Shown: positions 6,207 to 6,719 of the stretch, piece after piece
Layout of the letters: each line of letters opens with the position of its first letter
Numbering within the stretch: the first letter of the stretch is position 1
DNA from: Acidobacteriota bacterium
GTDB taxonomy: Bacteria > Acidobacteriota > Terriglobia > Terriglobales > Acidobacteriaceae
DNA: 6,719 bases
Direction: 5' to 3'
NCBI GenBank assembly: GCA_021811745.1
Contig: JAJZNH010000296.1
Span: forward strand, 1-6,719
Notes under the pieces: generated by a model
Told to the model about the DNA's origin: nothing
What the model saw: only the letters and a program-made list of their open reading frames with translations
Databases searched by the model: none
Program-made: the position numbers and the translations under genes

Positions 6207-6240
6207 GAGCGGCATTCGAGTACAATCGAAGCTACCGCTC
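6207..6240 (+). promoter_or_regulatory. Nested inverted repeats around a TACAAT hexamer before ftsH (candidate promoter/operator)
   Basis: TACAAT (6221-6226) matches the -10 consensus at five of six positions but has no good -35 (CTGCAA at 6198-6203 is the nearest at 17 bases). It is embedded in an inverted repeat: TTCGA (6215-6219) with TCGAA (6226-6230), flanked by GAGCGG (6207-6212) with CCGCTC (6235-6240). Palindromes overlapping a -10 are a common layout for repressor operators. The site is about 165 bases before the ftsH start. It is not the CIRCE element. No regulator can be named. Confidence 0.35.
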
Positions 6241-6264
6241 GCCCACGCGGCAAGGGGGGCGGGG

Positions 6265-6306
6265 ATGGCCGCCAAGATGCCGAGTACTTTCTGGAACTGT
6301 AGGTGA
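6265..6306 (+). CDS. Possible 13-residue leader ORF upstream of ftsH
   Basis: An ATG at 6265 follows a strong purine run (AAGGGGGG, 6252-6259) at suitable spacing and opens a 13-codon frame (MAAKMPSTFWNCR) ending in TGA at 6306, 86 bases before the ftsH start. It lies downstream of the candidate -10 at 6221-6226, so it would be in the ftsH leader. Such short ORFs can attenuate or couple translation of the next gene, but the peptide has no recognised match and the frame is short enough to arise by chance. Confidence 0.2.
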   Translation: MAAKMPSTFWNCR

Positions 6307-6392
6307 ATTGGCGGCGTCTAAAGAAGTGAGCGGTATTGCGCGGTGAGGGGCGTCCACATCAGGTTATTTCCCTGCCGCAAAGAGGAGTTCTG

Positions 6393-6719
6393 GTGAGTTC
6401 AAGCGTTAAAACCATCCTGTTCTGGGTCTTTATTCTGATCTGCCTCATGCTTCTCTGGGGGGTGGTGCAGAGAAGCGCGAACATGGGCAAGGAAACGGAA
6501 ATTCCTTATTCCGATCTCTTTGCCAAGGTGCAGAACGGGCAGGTCCAGGATGCCGTGATTCAGGGCGACGAGCTGCGTGGCCACCTCAAGACCTCGCCCA
6601 AAGACGAATTTCACACCATGATCCCGTCCAACTACGAGGATCTTGAGAAGGCTCTGTTGGCGGGCAAGGTCAAGTTCTCCATCAAGCAGCCCAACAGCAA
6701 CATTTTGATCTCCTTGCTG
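6393..6719 (+). CDS. ftsH: ATP-dependent zinc metalloprotease FtsH, N-terminal part
   Basis: FtsH is a hexameric inner-membrane AAA+ protease that degrades damaged membrane proteins and selected regulators. Only the first 109 residues are here; the frame stays open to the window edge and the ATPase and HEXXH zinc-protease domains lie outside. The start is a GTG with a strong ribosome-binding site (GAGGAG, 6382-6387) five bases upstream. The chain shows the first membrane helix (about 6-24, KTILFWVFILICLMLLW), then the periplasmic FtsH extracellular domain: EIPYSDLFAKVQNGQVQDAV (36-55, the classic Y/F-S-x-hydrophobic start), FHTMIP (73-78) and the start of the stretch leading to the second helix (NILISLL). 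The identification rests on this N-terminal domain and on the gene following tilS, a common bacterial order. The 226-base gap before it holds its likely promoter, and hpt, often found between the two genes in Firmicutes, is absent. Confidence 0.88.
   Translation, partial: MSSSVKTILFWVFILICLMLLWGVVQRSANMGKETEIPYSDLFAKVQNGQVQDAVIQGDELRGHLKTSPKDEFHTMIPSNYEDLEKALLAGKVKFSIKQPNSNILISLL

Noticed and set aside
6215..6230. TTCGA-N6-TCGAA as a known LexA or CIRCE site
   Set aside because: The arms do not match the SOS-box or CIRCE consensus I know; kept only as an unnamed palindrome.
6167..6392. An hpt gene between tilS and ftsH, as in Firmicutes
   Set aside because: The 226-base gap is too short and has no phosphoribosyltransferase motif.

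Overview
The window is a GC-rich, tightly packed stretch of bacterial chromosome with seven protein genes, two of them cut by the window ends. The style of the TonB-like protein, the FtsH N-terminus and the YqaA-type membrane protein suggest Acidobacteriota (a soil-type Terriglobia relative). That placement is inference from remembered family resemblance; no rRNA or other marker is present to confirm it.

Layout from left to right. A membrane-anchored TPR protein runs off the left edge on the minus strand (1-451). A 535-base gene-free stretch follows, with several inverted repeats and one good sigma70-like promoter on the plus strand. Next is an orphan TonB-family energy transducer on the minus strand (987-2084), then, divergently, a YqaA/DedA-like membrane protein on the plus strand (2245-2865) with a weak terminator-like hairpin after it. 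The MEP isoprenoid pair ispD-ispF lies on the minus strand (4502-3086). Divergent from ispD is tilS on the plus strand (4742-6166), followed by the start of ftsH (from 6393), which runs off the right edge.

How they work together. IspD and IspF catalyse steps three and five of the methylerythritol phosphate route to isopentenyl diphosphate and very probably share a transcript. TilS makes lysidine in the AUA-decoding isoleucine tRNA, and FtsH is the membrane-bound AAA+ quality-control protease; tilS next to ftsH is a recurrent bacterial arrangement. The TPR, TonB-like and YqaA-like proteins are cell-envelope proteins with no evident link to the rest.

I see no phage, transposon, CRISPR, toxin-antitoxin or biosynthetic cluster and no convincing new multi-gene system. 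What merits a second look is mostly non-coding: a 14-pair stem at the tilS stop codon, nested inverted repeats around a TACAAT hexamer before ftsH with a possible 13-codon leader ORF, a nested stem in the tilS leader, and a promoter plus nested repeats 3' of the TonB-like gene. At protein level, the TonB-like protein has a long acidic domain before its membrane anchor, and IspF has a C-terminal extension of about 45-50 residues.
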